Source of the DNA: Adiantum capillus-veneris
Lineage: Eukaryota > Streptophyta > Polypodiopsida > Polypodiales > Pteridaceae
Direction: 5' to 3'
Length of the DNA stretch: 64,000 bases
NCBI GenBank assembly: GCA_014529385.2
Contig: CM043952.1
Coordinates: 154,765,557-154,829,556, forward strand
This document shows positions 31,405-42,292 of this stretch, one piece after another. The notes beneath the pieces were generated by a model. That model made no database searches and was not told the origin of the DNA. It worked only from the letters and a program-made list of their open reading frames with translations. Numbering within the stretch: position 1 is the first letter of the stretch; each line of letters starts with the position of its first letter. The translations under genes were made by a program, and so were the position numbers.

Positions 31405-31895
31405 ACATTCAATTGCGTGGCCTTTGATGAATGGCAACTTGAGCAGAAAGAAAAAGTGAAAGATAAAATTACATGTCTACGTGGCAATGTGAACAAGGTT
31501 TCTTGGTGGAGGAGTATAATGGATGCATACCATGTAATGATGCCTGCTATGTTCGCGATCCGCAATCTTGATCAAAGGGCACCAAACTTGGGCAAAGTGT
31601 GGATGACATGGTGGTCAGTCCAACAGAGTCTTGAAAATCCTGAAGAGCTGAAAGAGTCTATAGCAGAGAAGGACTGACGATTATCATTCTCTAGCAAACA
31701 ACACAAAATTTGGCTAAGTATTTTCATGCAAGGTGGAAGAGTGCTTATAGTCCACTCCATAGCGTGGCTTACATGCTCGATCCAGAGTATTGAAATTTAG
31801 ATCTGATGTCCAATACAGATGTGGTAGGTGATTTCTATCATGTGGCCAACACGTTCTACTCCAACGTTTAGGACCGACTTGATTACATCAAAGAA
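31405..31895 (+). pseudogene. hAT transposase middle segment
   Basis: ORF 31312-31677 enters hAT similarity at about 31405 (FNCVAFDEWQLEQ), then VSWWRSIMDAYHVMMPAMFA and RAPNLGKVWMTWWSVQQSL. Frame shift near 31680-31700; the next frame has FHARWKSAYSPLHSVAYMLDP (a typical hAT block with the P-x-H and LDP elements), interrupted by TAG/TGA at 31790-31870. Confidence 0.75.
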
Positions 31896-32386
31896 ATGAG
31901 TGCATTTAGATTAAAAGAAGGTCCTTTTGCGAATGATTTTGTACAGGTAATGGCAAAAGAGCAACCTGCATGGAAGTGGTGGATGATGAATGGTGGAGAG
32001 CATTACTCTACCTTACGTCCCCTTCCAATGAAAGTACTCACACAATGTGCAGCAAAATCAAGTTTAGAGAAATTGGAGTACATACAAGTATATTCACAGC
32101 ACTATTCACAACAAACTATTAGCAAACAGAGCAAAAAAAATTGGTGTATCTGTATTGCAACGAAAAGATAGTGAATCACATCGAAAGTGTTGGCTACGAG
32201 GAGGAAATGCCAACCTACTTGTGTGATTGTCAAAACAAAGATGAAGAAGAGTTCAATGTTGGTGTATCTCAATGCACTGTAGATGAAATAGAAGAGAATT
32301 TGATAATAGATTTGGAGGTTGAATTACAAGGAGAACCACAACACTCAAACTTAGAACCAGATAACAACTCAACTGATTCAATATAG
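31896..32386 (+). pseudogene. hAT C-terminal dimerisation segment
   Basis: KEQPAWKWWMMNGGEHYSTL followed by PLPMKVLTQCAAKSSLEKLE is the hAT C-terminal dimerisation region (WW-x-x-x-G ... L-x-x-x-A-x-x-x-L-x-Q-x-x-S-S-x-x-E). A frame shift near 32141 leads to VYLYCNEKIVNHIESV (the LVY-x-x-x-N-x-x-x block) and an acidic tail to the stop at 32384-32386. Confidence 0.75.
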
Positions 32387-32603
32387 CTTGAGAGTAGAAT
32401 GCGTAAACTTCAATAACCATTGTAAAAGACCTTGTATTCAAATGTGTTTTGAGTAATTACAATGCTTCATATTCGCAATAGTACATAGTTTGTGGCGATA
32501 TTATATAGTTTGTCGATCTCAATTGTGTTGACCTGAAGCAGCATCTTGCTCATCAAACAGATTTCTAATTGTGCTAGGGGTATCTGGGAGTGCTTGCTTG
32601 AAT

Positions 32604-33550
32604 TTATATTTGTTTTGTCATGCCAAACATAATATATATTCCTTGTGGAATATCTTGTGAACAGATTGCACATCGACTACTATTTTGCATCAAATGATTA
32701 AGACAAACTAAATGATAATAATGACCACATTTCAATGTATAATATCCACTCCATCCATGAAAATTCTTGTAGAAAAATGGATATTGGGAAGATGAGGATG
32801 CATCTGAAGTAGATGAGGGGACCAACTCCAGATGCAAGACAAGGTGGTTGATGTGTGTCCCTTGTATAGGTGTTGGATTCACTTGCTGTGTTAGATTTTC
32901 AACGTCCTGACTTAAGTGGTGAATGATTTTCTCCATCCGGACTTGTGAGGGTTGCGGTGTCTGGGTGGCTATAGAAAGCTGTGTTATTTTTGCATCTTTC
33001 TTTGCCAATTGTGTCATGTAAATATCCTTCTCTCTTTTTAACTCTAGGTCGGCACCTTCCACTATCAATGCCAGCTCATCTCAGGTGAAAGTGACACAAC
33101 TCTCCCTTAAATCATGAGTGGCAACAATTGTCTCCTTTGATGAGAAGTCTACTCGTCGTTGTTGCACAAAGTGGACATATAACATTTTTGCAAAATATAG
33201 CGCACAATCTGCATTGTGTAGGGGATGGCCATAAACCTCCAAATAAATCCTCTCCGCGTTATCTTTGATCGCATCATGGTTGCACTTTGAAACCTTCCAC
33301 CTTCCTTTCTTGATCTCTACGTCCTCACATGGCCATATTGTCTTGATCATGTCCTTTGTCACTTCTTTATTGATCTCTTTCCATTGCATATTGTTTGGAT
33401 TTGCCCACTTTGAGAGTTGGCGAGCAGTATGTGTCGCTTGTTGTGCCGACATGCTGTGTGCCAGAGACTTCATGCATTGAGATGCATTAACAACTGCTTG
33501 TTGTTGATCATCAGGTAGTGATTGGGTGCCAATATCTTGTCCTTGATCGG
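32604..33550 (-). pseudogene. RING-like / coiled-coil ORF of unknown origin
   Basis: Two frames joined by one small shift near 33070. The N-terminal part (33081-33473, open upstream to ~33545) is alpha-helical: SKWANPNNMQWKEINKEVTK, then a helix block with KMLYVHFVQQRRVDF. The C-terminal part has a Lys/Glu-rich coiled coil and ends in CGHYYHLVCL ... CAICSQDIP (~32640-32725), the second half of a RING-type zinc finger (C-x-H-x2-H-x2-C ... C-x2-C). The first C-x2-C pair is missing, so it may be a broken RING. AG|CTCTAAG near 33565 could be a splice acceptor. Not recognised beyond this. Confidence 0.5.
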
Positions 33551-33834
33551 TCGTTTTCTCTTAGAGCTGCAGTCAACAGATAGACAAATATTCAATATTA
33601 TTGGCAAATATATATTCTCACTCATTGGGACACTATGCAGAATCTACTAAATGAAACCACAACAAAGGCGACTAATTGAACCACAAGGCAAATTTGAAAT
33701 ACTGACAGTTAAATGACAAATTTGAAATGACTAAAGATAATTGACTCAATTAGGTAAGCCACTTCAAACCAGATAATACACTTCAATAAAAAAAAGAATA
33801 CACTGGACAAGACATATGTATATCATAGAAATGT

Positions 33835-35331
33835 TTAAATCGGATAAAATGATGGTGCAAGTTCAACAAGTGGACGTTGGATAGGGTTAGGGTCTGTCTT
33901 TAAATGTTTTTTGAAAAATATCAACACGTCAGAAGAATTCCTTTTTTGGTCTCGCTCTTTTAACTTCATCCAACAATCTACTTTAATTTGAATAGCTCTC
34001 ATAACATCTTCGTCCGGGTGGTGAAAAACTTCTTCTGGAAAATAAACTTTTCTGGTTGCACTCCAAAAATCTACCAGCATGTCGAATAGGTAGCCTAATG
34101 CATAAATGTAGCTCGCTTTTGTGTATGCATCTATCCACCGTGGATTGTATAGTTCAGGATCAATCCATGGTCGCTTAGCCATCTCGGCATTCCCTGCTCT
34201 CTGTGCATTCAAAACTGCTTCATCCGACTGTGCGCTTGGATGCAGATAATTATTTGCTACACGCTTAGCTAGTGTTCTCAGCATCATACCCCAATCAATG
34301 ATGTCGACGCAGGGTTTATTGGAACGAGTAAAGTCCAACATTATGTTGAACGGGTGTAGGTCGCTGTGCACTATACCGGCCAAGTGGGTAGCTGCAACGC
34401 CGTCGATTAAGGCATGAAAATTTTCTGGCATCTTCTCAATCACTGCTTTGATCCGCACCATGTCTATCTCGCTTACAGGAAGATTTGCGACAGGCAATGA
34501 CCTCCAGCCGTGTTGTAGCCTGTGCATGTGTCTTCTGAACAATCTGTGAGCGAACGGTAAGCGACACATCATATCGCCCATGGTACCCCTATTATAGTAT
34601 GGGAATATTGTGCTCCAAGGAGCTTTTGTAGATAGTAAACCCAATGCACCGGCCTTATAATGGAGGGGTGAAGAGTTTGCATTTGTTTATCTATCTGAAA
34701 GCTGTCAAATTCTGCCTCACTCCCTCCGTTGTAACATTTTTCCACATATGTAATGTGGTCTAGAAAAAATAAGATACCTTTGATGGTGTACAATATGCAC
34801 ACACCGAAGGAGCCTACTCCAATCCTAATACCTTCTACCAAAGCTTTGTGAGGGATGCCGACAAGATGAGCGCACTTTTCATTCAAATCAGTGTGCATGA
34901 TTGTGCTGGTGCCGCTAGCATTGGATCGACCTCCCAAAGCTGCTTGCGCATTTTTGGCCATCTTCAATCTCTTGGGTAAGGCTTCTTGGTCGTGCGCTTT
35001 CACACGCTTCATCTTTAACTTCTGTTCTTTCCACAATTTATCCTAGAGCTCTAATTTTGACATGTCGCAGATAGGTGGAATATCTTCCTTTAAGTCTCTG
35101 CATCATACTTTCATATTTCCCAACACTGTCCCGACCTTGTGGTGGGGTCAAATTCTCGTATCCCAGCTGGAAGCAACAACTGGTATTGGCCTTCAAGTCC
35201 CAACCTGCGCTCTGTGTTCTCCCATATAGCACTAGTGATGTCTTTGATTTAGACATCGCTTTCACTAATCTGTAGTATACGATCAACTCTACATGATGAG
35301 ATTGCCAAAATACATTCTTTACGAATGGCAT
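33835..35331 (-). pseudogene. Protein-kinase-like gene (frame-shifted)
   Basis: Three overlapping frames on the minus strand. 35038-35331: N-terminal part without a recognised domain, ending RLKGRYSTYLRHVKIRAL. 34569-35036: basic linker, then a Gly-rich loop (IRIGVGSFGVCIL, ~34815) and a helix block EAEFDSFQIDKQM. 33835-34644: catalytic loop HSDLHPFNIML (~34350) and DWG in place of DFG (~34295), plus a long C-lobe. Frame shifts lie near 35040 and 34640. The HxDLHxxN form of the loop recalls APH/choline-kinase-type proteins, while the Gly loop looks like a eukaryotic kinase. Could be a cellular pseudogene or a gene carried by a mobile element. Confidence 0.6.
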
Positions 35332-35339
35332 GCATAATA

Positions 35340-36135
35340 CATTTTTTTTGATGTAGCGTCATATTTGCATTGGACAATAAAAAAATAGCATATCAAATAC
35401 AAATTCATGGTTGCGAATGACACTAACACTCTCACACTATCTCAGATAAACTCTTAACCACCACTTGAAGACTTTAACAAATGTGCAAGGAAATATTGAT
35501 AAAAATTGAAAATAATATTCACTTAGAATTGCAATCTGTTACACGTGTAAAAAGCAGTTCAAACAAGTGGTTTATAAGAACTTAATTCAGATCAAAGAAT
35601 ACATGTTAACAGTATGGCACATTTCAACATATATTGAATTTTTAACTTATATTTTTCTCCACGCGCACATACTAATTCAAACAAAGCACACGCCGACTTA
35701 AAAACTTCAAAAACATTTAAAACATTGAAAGTATACAAATTGGACTAGCAAATTGTGTTTACACACTTTTTTACATAGAACTTATGTAAATGTAGCAATC
35801 AAAAAGCGATGATAATTGATGCTCTTTAAAAAGATACAAAAGAATATTTAACATGCAAAGTGTGTGAATTTAGATATTTTACAGAGAATTTATGTAAATG
35901 AAGCCTTAAAAATAGCAATAATGCTTGAGAGTCCTTTAAAAAGATTAAAAAAGAATATTAAACATGCAATTTGTGTGCAAATACTTTTTTACATGTAATT
36001 TATATAAATGAAACATTTAAAATAGCGATGATTCATGAATAAAGTATTCTTTTGAATATGATTAGCTAGTATATAATTTCAAATGGACAGTTAAAAACAA
36101 CAAAATCAAACAGTTCATACATTCTGTATATGGAA
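35340..36135. other. AT-rich spacer
   Basis: No ORF of note. There is a loose repeat of ~120 bp around TTTACATAGAA/TTATGTAAATG near 35770, 35880 and 35990 (three diverged units). Confidence 0.4.
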
Positions 36136-36139
36136 TACT

Positions 36140-36735
36140 CTTCACAGCCGCGTTACCGACCAAGTATTTCATATACTTAATACTTAAAAAATTAACTGCA
36201 CATGCACATACAAATTATATGACGTTCGTATGGTCGGGTTAACGACCTGAACACCACATTTATCCAAAAGCATATGCTTCTAACAAATGACACTCTATTA
36301 GCCGCGTTACCGATCGAGTGCCACCTGAATCTAAGGAAAAACAATGGCCTGCATACAAACATCATATAGCCGCGTTACCGATCGATTCCCATATGTTTTT
36401 TGGGAAAGGGAAAGGGAAGCGGACTTACCATAAGGATACTAGATTTGTCGTGTTACTAACGTAGTACCCAGACAGTAAGCCAATACTTACCACAAGGACA
36501 CCATCTTCCCCGCGTCACTGAGGTGATGCCCCCGTGATAAGCACTATTCCGTAGAATAGCTTACACACACACTCCCATTGTGTGGTAAGGTACCTTATTA
36601 CTGCGGTGCACTACAACAAAAGGCACGCTACCGCACAACGCATACACACACAACACATACCCGGATCGTGTGGTCAGGTACTCTACTGTTGCCACGTAGT
36701 GCGACGCAGAGCACGCTCCCACACGACCCCCTCTC
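36140..36735. repeat. GC-rich interspersed motif array, possible transposon subterminal region
   Basis: The motif GCCGCGTTACCGATCGAGTG recurs in varying form at ~36147, 36232, 36300, 36368, 36448 and 36509, spaced 61-85 bp in AT-rich DNA. From 36576 two ~88-bp units with dyad symmetry follow (TTGTGTGGT ... CCGCACAACG; ATCGTGTGGT ... CCCACACGAC). CACTACAACAAAA at 36609-36621 resembles a plant CACTA terminus. Clustered GC-rich repeats of alternating orientation are typical of subterminal transposase-binding regions. Confidence 0.5.
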
Positions 36736-36783
36736 TCCCTCTCTCCTCTCTCCTCTCGACGTACCTGCAAAGGTGGTCGCAAG

Positions 36784-36785
<2 letters not shown>

Positions 36786-36874
<89 letters not shown>
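36786..36874. repeat. (CT)n microsatellite
   Basis: 89 bp of pure CT. Confidence 0.95.
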
Positions 36875-36877
<3 letters not shown>

Positions 36878-36894
36878 AGATGAAAGGAAGACAA

Positions 36895-37205
36895 AAATAC
36901 ACCCAGCGGGCCCGATCGGGTCCGCGTATATATAACACTGAGAGCCTGCCGGGATTTTAAGTATTCCCGACGGGCCCACAAGAAAAATGATGAACCCCGG
37001 CGGGCCCGTCGGGGATATTGAAAAGCCCGGCGGGAATTTTGTGGGTTTGCAGGTCACCATTAACCGGGTTCTGTGTGATTATGTTTACTGTGACCATGTA
37101 AATATGTCAATAAGACCTTGTGATCACACAAAATTTGACGTAATTACGTAAATATTAAATCCCTACTTCTAGAAGTTATTGTAGTAACTGCCCTTGTAAT
37201 TATTG
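36895..37205 (+). repeat. Second LTR fragment of the A family
   Basis: In plus orientation it repeats the U3 of element A: four GC-rich palindromic clusters (e.g. CCCCGGCGGGCCCGTCGGGG at ~36995), then GTTTGCAGGTCA and a GTGATCACA...TAATTACGTAAAT...AATCCCT-CTTCTAGA series matching 26150-26340 in reverse complement. No TATA box is visible here. Confidence 0.65.
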
Positions 37206-37485
37206 ATGTGTGACTGATCCACTATTCGGCTTTCTAGGAGACAGTTCCTACATGCTGGGACTGTTTTTTCCTTTTACACCCACTATCCAGTATTGCCATG
37301 GTTTCTATGTCATTATATCTCACTGGAAGGGTTGTATTTCCTTCTTCCCCTTTGTAGTATTCTTCGACTTTGTTCATTGGAACATATCAAACCTCTTTGT
37401 TATCCAATTCGTGTTTCGTTTTTTCCAATTTTTTTACAATTACCCTTGTTATCCCCACCTTCTCCAGAGTTTTCTATAGATCATT
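37206..37485. other. Unassigned sequence
   Basis: Nothing recognised. ORFs 37210-37479 and 37293-37502 have biased, Phe-rich composition and no domain. Confidence 0.3.
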
Positions 37486-37860
37486 CTATAAATATGGTCT
37501 GATTTTTAACCGTTCTCCTAAAGTAATAATGCATTGGATGGGTGTAGACATGATTGAATGGATGTTGTCTACTTCTAGGGTCTGTTTCGCTCTCTTTATT
37601 TGAGTGGTTTTACACATGGATTCATCTTTGTTAGCTTCCAAGTAAGAGGGTAACGTTTTCAAAGTCAACGGTTCAGACATTCCTGAAGCTTCAGGTCTGT
37701 AGTTCCCATACAAGGATTGTACGTCCATGTCCATATCAGGAGGTAGATTGTCTAACCAAACTTCCTCTATAGGAGCTGACTTCAGAGTTAGGCTCCCATC
37801 ATTAATCTCTCTAACTTTTTCGCATAACGGGGTTCCGACTTCGGCATCGGAAAATTTAGC
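37486..37860 (-). pseudogene. Ty3/gypsy gag-protease linker fragment
   Basis: The frame reads KSAPIEEVWLDNLPPDMDMD in its open upstream part and continues to STPIQCIITLGERLKIRPYL. The TPI-x-x-x-x-x-LGE-L-K-x-x-P-x-L pattern is a common pre-protease block in Ty3/gypsy Pol. No protease follows, so it is a stray fragment. Confidence 0.35.
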
Positions 37861-38777
37861 ATTCCAAGAGTATTTTCCTCAGGTGTCCTAGAGTTTTATT
37901 CCACTTTCAGAGCTCTTCGTTCCATCAAAAATCTCATTCGAGCTACGATTCAGCAGCTGCATTTTTCAGCCCTCTTGTGGTAGTTTGTGTTGCAGAGCTT
38001 CCATAGTCATTATAGGTACAGGTATAGGTACATAGAGTGGCTTGGTTAGCTTTCTCTATGCTTCTCGACCTCGATATTGACTTTGGCTACGGCATCGGCA
38101 TCAACTAACAGGCCACTAGTTTTAGTGCTTGCGATATTTTGGTTCCAGTAAGAGCAGTTTTTTATGCATACATGAATATGTTGGCACTTTTAACAGTGTT
38201 TGAGCTCTTTTGAGACCAGTTTGACTCCCCGCAAGGATATTTATTTGCATGCACATTATTTTGGTGCATGTTTGAGCATTGTGATTGACTTGTATGTCTT
38301 TGTGGATACTGCCATTGTATGCTTTTGTGGAGCCATCTTTTGGCTAGTATGACAGTCCTGGCATTTCTAAGACTTGGTCCGGATGATAGCTAGTTTTGAG
38401 ACTTGGCTGTATGTTTTGTTGCATAACCTACATTGGTGAGGGTCGATAGCGGAAGGTTTTCATTGAACTGGGGTATTCTCAAATGTGGAAATACCTTCGG
38501 TGATATAGGTAGCTGGAGAATCCCTTACAAGACCTCGCCATATGACATGTATAGAGTGGTATAGGTGCTTTTGACACCGAGTTAGCGGTCTATGGTCAGT
38601 TTGACAGTTTATGCACCTCGTCCGGTCTCTATATAGTGTGCTTTGAGAGGCATTTCCCTCTTTTATTCTTTGTGAGTGACATACCTTGTCATTTTGTCTC
38701 ATACTTTGGTTGGCATAGTCCCAAATACAAAGGAGACTGCCAAAAATTTTCTAAAATCTTTTGGTAGTTTTGTCACC
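37861..38777. other. Leader or LTR region ahead of copia element C1
   Basis: No coding region supported. It includes Phe/Tyr-poor TG-rich sequence (repeated TTTTGAGAC, TTTGAGCATT) that may be the LTR of C1. No clear PBS could be fixed. Confidence 0.3.
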
Positions 38778-39730
38778 ATGTCTACTAGAAAATATTGTGA
38801 CATTTATGACATAAAGAAGTTTGATGGCACTAATTTTCAGCTTTGGAAGAACCAAATGCATGGGGAATGCATGATGTGCTTGTCCAAAAGAAGAAAACGT
38901 TGTATATTGCAGCTAGAATTAAAGATATGCACATGACTTAGTTTTAGTAGGAGGAGCTTGATGAGCTATGCAGGTCTACGATTAGCCTGCATCTTGGTGA
39001 GTCGGTGTACTTTTTAGTGTTGGAATGCGAGATTGCTCATGCTTTATGGAAGAAATTATGTGGCACTTACGAAAAGGATACGGCTAGCAATAAGGTTTTC
39101 CTAATGTGAAAACTTTTCAACCTTCATATGAAGGAGTCAGCTAGCCTTGCCAGCCATATCAATGATTTTGATTCTCTTTTTGTCCAAATTCATTCACAAT
39201 GCATGCCCATTGATGATGAGATGAAAGAAATATTTTTTCTTTGTTCGCTACCATCCTCTTGGGATATCGTTTACACAGCTGTTAGTAACTCTGCTCCTAA
39301 TACGCTAAAATATGATGATGTTACTAGTGCACTTTTGTTAGAGGAGATGTGTCAGAAGATCGTAGCTAGCTCGCATCATGGCAAAGCTCATTATGTGCAA
39401 AGGGATGATAAGCAACGGAAGGGCCGTTCTTCACAACGTGAGTCCAAGAAAGAGGACAATAGATATGCATCAAAGGATAGATCAAAGTCTCATGGTCGCC
39501 GCAATGTTCAATGCCATTATTGTGATAAGTTTGGTCACATAAAGAAGGATTGTTATGCTTGGAATCATGACAAAGAGAAGGGCAGAGGTAAAAGCAAAGA
39601 TCATGAGGATAGAGAGGATAAACCAAAGAGTTCGGTAAAGATTGAAGAACTGAACATAGTTCAGGATGACAGTGATGCGCAAGACATTAATACGTTGAGT
39701 GAAAATAATGATGTATTTTCTGATGCATAA
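38778..39730 (+). pseudogene. Gag of copia element C1
   Basis: Starts MSTRKYCDIYDIKKFDGTNF with QLWKNQM, the standard copia Gag opening. A frame shift near 38870 and a TGA at ~39107 separate this from the main part (39128-39730): MKESASLASHINDFDSLFVQ, then the CCHC knuckle CHYCDKFGHIKKDC (~39511-39552) and a Lys/Asp-rich tail. The frame ends in TAA where the protease should be fused. Confidence 0.85.
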
Positions 39731-40093
39731 GAAAATCTATCATTTGACGAGTTCTATGCCAGCTGAACTCCTTGTTAGTGGTGAAGTATCCCATACATGG
39801 ATTCTTGATTCAGGTGCTTCATTGCATGTCACACCTCATAGGCATTGGTGTACTACATACGAGAACACCATTGTCTCTATTACACTTCGTGACAGTTACT
39901 CGTGACATTGTTGGCGTAGGTGATATTGCCATGGTTATGGCAAAGGGGATGAAGTTTATCATCCATAATGTGCGTCATGTTCCAGCCTTGACACGCAATC
40001 TGATTTCAGTTGGACGTCTTGATGACTTGGGTTACAAAGTCACTTTTCATCAGCAGTCTTGGCGTGTTGCAAAGGGTTGTCTTATTATAACCC
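39731..40093 (+). pseudogene. Copia protease of C1
   Basis: WILDSGASLHVTPH carries the DSG active site. A shift near 39900 moves to the frame of 39772-40284 with IHNVRHVPALTRNLISVGRL, the typical copia block after the protease. Confidence 0.8.
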
Positions 40094-40830
40094 ATGGTTC
40101 TAAAGTTGGTTCACTTTATCCTCTTTATGTATCTCATAAAAAACAATGTTCATTCTATAATCGAGTTGCCAACCGTTGCTTTGTGGCATATCCGGTTAGG
40201 ACATATGTCAAAGAAGGGAATGGAGACATTCTCTCCTTTGGGATACCTACCATCTTTGTCATTTTTTTATTTTCCCTTTTGTAAGCACTATCAATATGGA
40301 AAGCAAACACGGACACATCATACACATTATTTTGACAAAGAAAGAAAACCCTTAGAGCTTGTGCGAAGGGATTTATGTGGGCCTATGCCTTCTAAATCCC
40401 ATGGTGTTGCATCTTATTATGTTACATTCATTCACAATGCAACACGGCTTGTTTGGGTCTATGCCATGAAGTCTAAAGATGAGACCTTTTCTTGCTTCAA
40501 AGAGTTCTTATCTAGTGTTGAAACTTAGTCTAAACAAGCTAAAAGCTTTGCGATTAGACGATGGAGGAGAATATGTCTCCAAAGAGTTTACAGACTTCTG
40601 TTCAAGTAGGAGAATTAAGTGTGAGTTTATAGCTCGCTATACCCCTGCACAAAATGGTGTTGCGGAACGAAATGAATAGGACCATGCAAGAGTGGATTAT
40701 GTCTATGGTATCACAGGCTAATCTATTGCAAGAATTTTGTGTTGAAGCATTATACACAGCCGTGTACTTGATCAATAGATCACCACATGCTTCATTACAG
40801 TTTTTGTACCTTTAGAGTTATGGTCAAGAC
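40094..40830 (+). pseudogene. Copia integrase of C1
   Basis: GAG-pre-integrase with WHIRLGHMSKKGME and CKHYQYGK (second Cys of the CC pair replaced by Tyr). First Asp in RRDLCGPM, second in LRLDDGGEYVSKEF, Glu in TPAQNGVAERNE. Frame breaks at 40526-40528 (TAG) and 40677-40679 (TAG), then LINRSPHASL near 40770. Confidence 0.85.
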
Positions 40831-40835
40831 ATAAA

Positions 40836-41290
40836 ATGTCTTATGAAAAACTTCGCACATTTGGTTCTGAATCTTATGCACATGTACCCAAGGAGTTGTG
40901 TGCTAAGCTAGATCCTAAGTCCAGGAAATGCATGTTCATTTGCTATGGTGTAGATGGTCAATTTGGATATCGTTTATGGGATCCAAAAAGTCAATCAGTG
41001 ATCTGCAATAGTGATGTTGTCTTTAATGAGACTACTTGATGGATAGACAACCAATGAAAGAGATTGAATTCTGGAAATTGACATTTTGTGATGTATCACC
41101 TCCTATCTAGACAACTCTTGTGCCACTTACTACACAGGCTAGTACAAGCTCTGATCAGCCGTGGAGATCTCAAAGAGTCTCACATCTCCTAGATAGTGGT
41201 GAGCCTTCTTGTTACAAAGAGGCTATGCTAGCCAATGATAAGGTTCAATTGATGGGAACATGCTATGAAGAGGGATCTGTCTAGTATTGC
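40836..41290 (+). pseudogene. Integrase C-terminus and start of RT of C1
   Basis: KLRTFGSESYAHVPKE then the FICYGVDGQFGYRLWDP and VICNSDVVFNET blocks of copia integrase C-termini. TGA at 41037-41039. Traces of the RT opening (CYKEAMLANDKVQ, frame shift, AMKRDLSSIAKN) end at ~41285, where repeat R1 begins. Confidence 0.8.
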
Positions 41291-41294
41291 AAAG

Positions 41295-41828
41295 AACAAA
41301 AAAGGAGAAAGAAAGAGAGAGAAAGGAGAGTGACACTTGATGGGGTGCCTAACAACCTTCTCAAGGGCCCCCCACATCATTGCCAATGTGGTATTTTCTT
41401 TTGATTGTGTAAATAGAATGAAATCACAATGCAATACCTCAATACAGACTCTACTGAGTCAAATGGCGACTCGCAGCGTTGACTCCTCAAGAAGAGGTAC
41501 CTTCGGGCCTGATTTCATGCACCTTGGATCATTATTGATGTAAACAGTAAGGGAATGGCAAGGGTGAGATCTCAATGGGCTACCAAAGTACCAGGCTGCA
41601 TCTAGGATAGGTAGCGTTAGCAGATTTCACACTGCCTTGCAAGCAAGGAGCTGAAAACTAAAACCTCTGGCTTGATATGTTGCCAAGAGCTACCGCTAGG
41701 GCCTTGTCTTGAAAACACTGGCTGATCTACTCTAAAAACACTGACTGAGGTTGCAAGCTGAAAACACCAGGCTGGATGCTGCAAAAACGTTGAGGAAGGT
41801 ACTCTATTGCAGCTGCTTCTACAACTTA
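41295..41828 (+). repeat. Dispersed repeat R1, copy 1
   Basis: Begins with a GA-rich stretch, then GATGGGGTGCC ... CTCAAGGGCC ... TTTTCTTTTGATTGTGTAAAT and several AAAACACTGGCTGA units. The same order occurs at 52670-53070. Possibly an LTR fragment; no coding content supported. Confidence 0.45.
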
Positions 41829-42292
41829 TGTCACAATTTGATGATGTGGCATGACTACTTGGACCAAAGTCACTTTACAAGTTGTCTTGACAGGCCAAGG
41901 GACACAAGAAATTTTTAAGCACTGATTGGAAAACTATACGAATGCCGAGAAATTGCGCTGACATGATGATATGGTAGAGATACAAATTTTTACGTTTTGT
42001 GCTAACACGTGTTGATGTGCCATGTCATAAAGATTTTCAAAAATTATGCTTGCAACATTTTGGACGAGATGCTTTTGAGTTGAAGATTTTCATTGTACTA
42101 CTTTTGGGGCTCTGCTTTTGGGACATCCCTTGTAAAAATAAAAGACCCCCTAGGGCCTCACTCTGACGGCATCTGTACGCCAAGTCTGAGAGCAGAGGTC
42201 TTGTGGGAGTTGTACTTTGCAATTATGAATGATAAAAAAATACCGAAAGGGGTGGGGTCTACCTCTGGGAATGGAACTACACCAGGCCATGT

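Larger units (their letters stand above)
28840..31405 (+). mobile_element. Repeat family R2, copy 1 (inserted in hAT)
   Basis: Shares order and sequence with 56900-60620: a TATA box, two small hairpins, a tandem-repeat zone, an ORF beginning MAP-x-R/KRT, and about 1.2 kb of conserved non-coding sequence ending near a GACCTATCAA/GACCTGTCAA motif. Everything lies between hAT residues that are adjacent in the family, so it is an insertion. I cannot see LTR pairs, a PBS or RT; it may be a non-autonomous LTR-type element. Left boundary uncertain. Confidence 0.6.
27315..32386 (+). mobile_element. Decayed hAT transposase gene, split by R2
   Basis: Parts in order: BED zinc finger (27315-27602), DUF659/catalytic N-part (27743-28530), an insertion of repeat R2 (~28840-31405), then the middle (31405-31895) and the C-terminal dimerisation region (31896-32386). 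Sequence order agrees with plant hAT transposases, and the middle picks up where the N-part ends. Several frame shifts and stops make it inactive. Terminal inverted repeats and the 8-bp target duplication were not found. Confidence 0.8.
38778..41290 (+). mobile_element. Ty1/copia element C1, 3'-truncated
   Basis: Gag, protease, GAG-pre-integrase and integrase in copia order, then the first residues of RT at ~41200-41285, after which similarity stops. RT core and RNase H are absent. Multiple frame shifts and stops. The copia order (integrase before RT) is clear. Confidence 0.85.

Noticed and set aside
33835-34644. Functional receptor-like or MAP kinase
   Set aside because: No signal peptide or transmembrane segment, two frame shifts, DWG for DFG, and an HxDLHxxN loop unlike those families.
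36561-37060. Overlapping ORFs with RERERE or LSLSLS runs
   Set aside because: They are translations of the (CT)n tract and flanking repeats.
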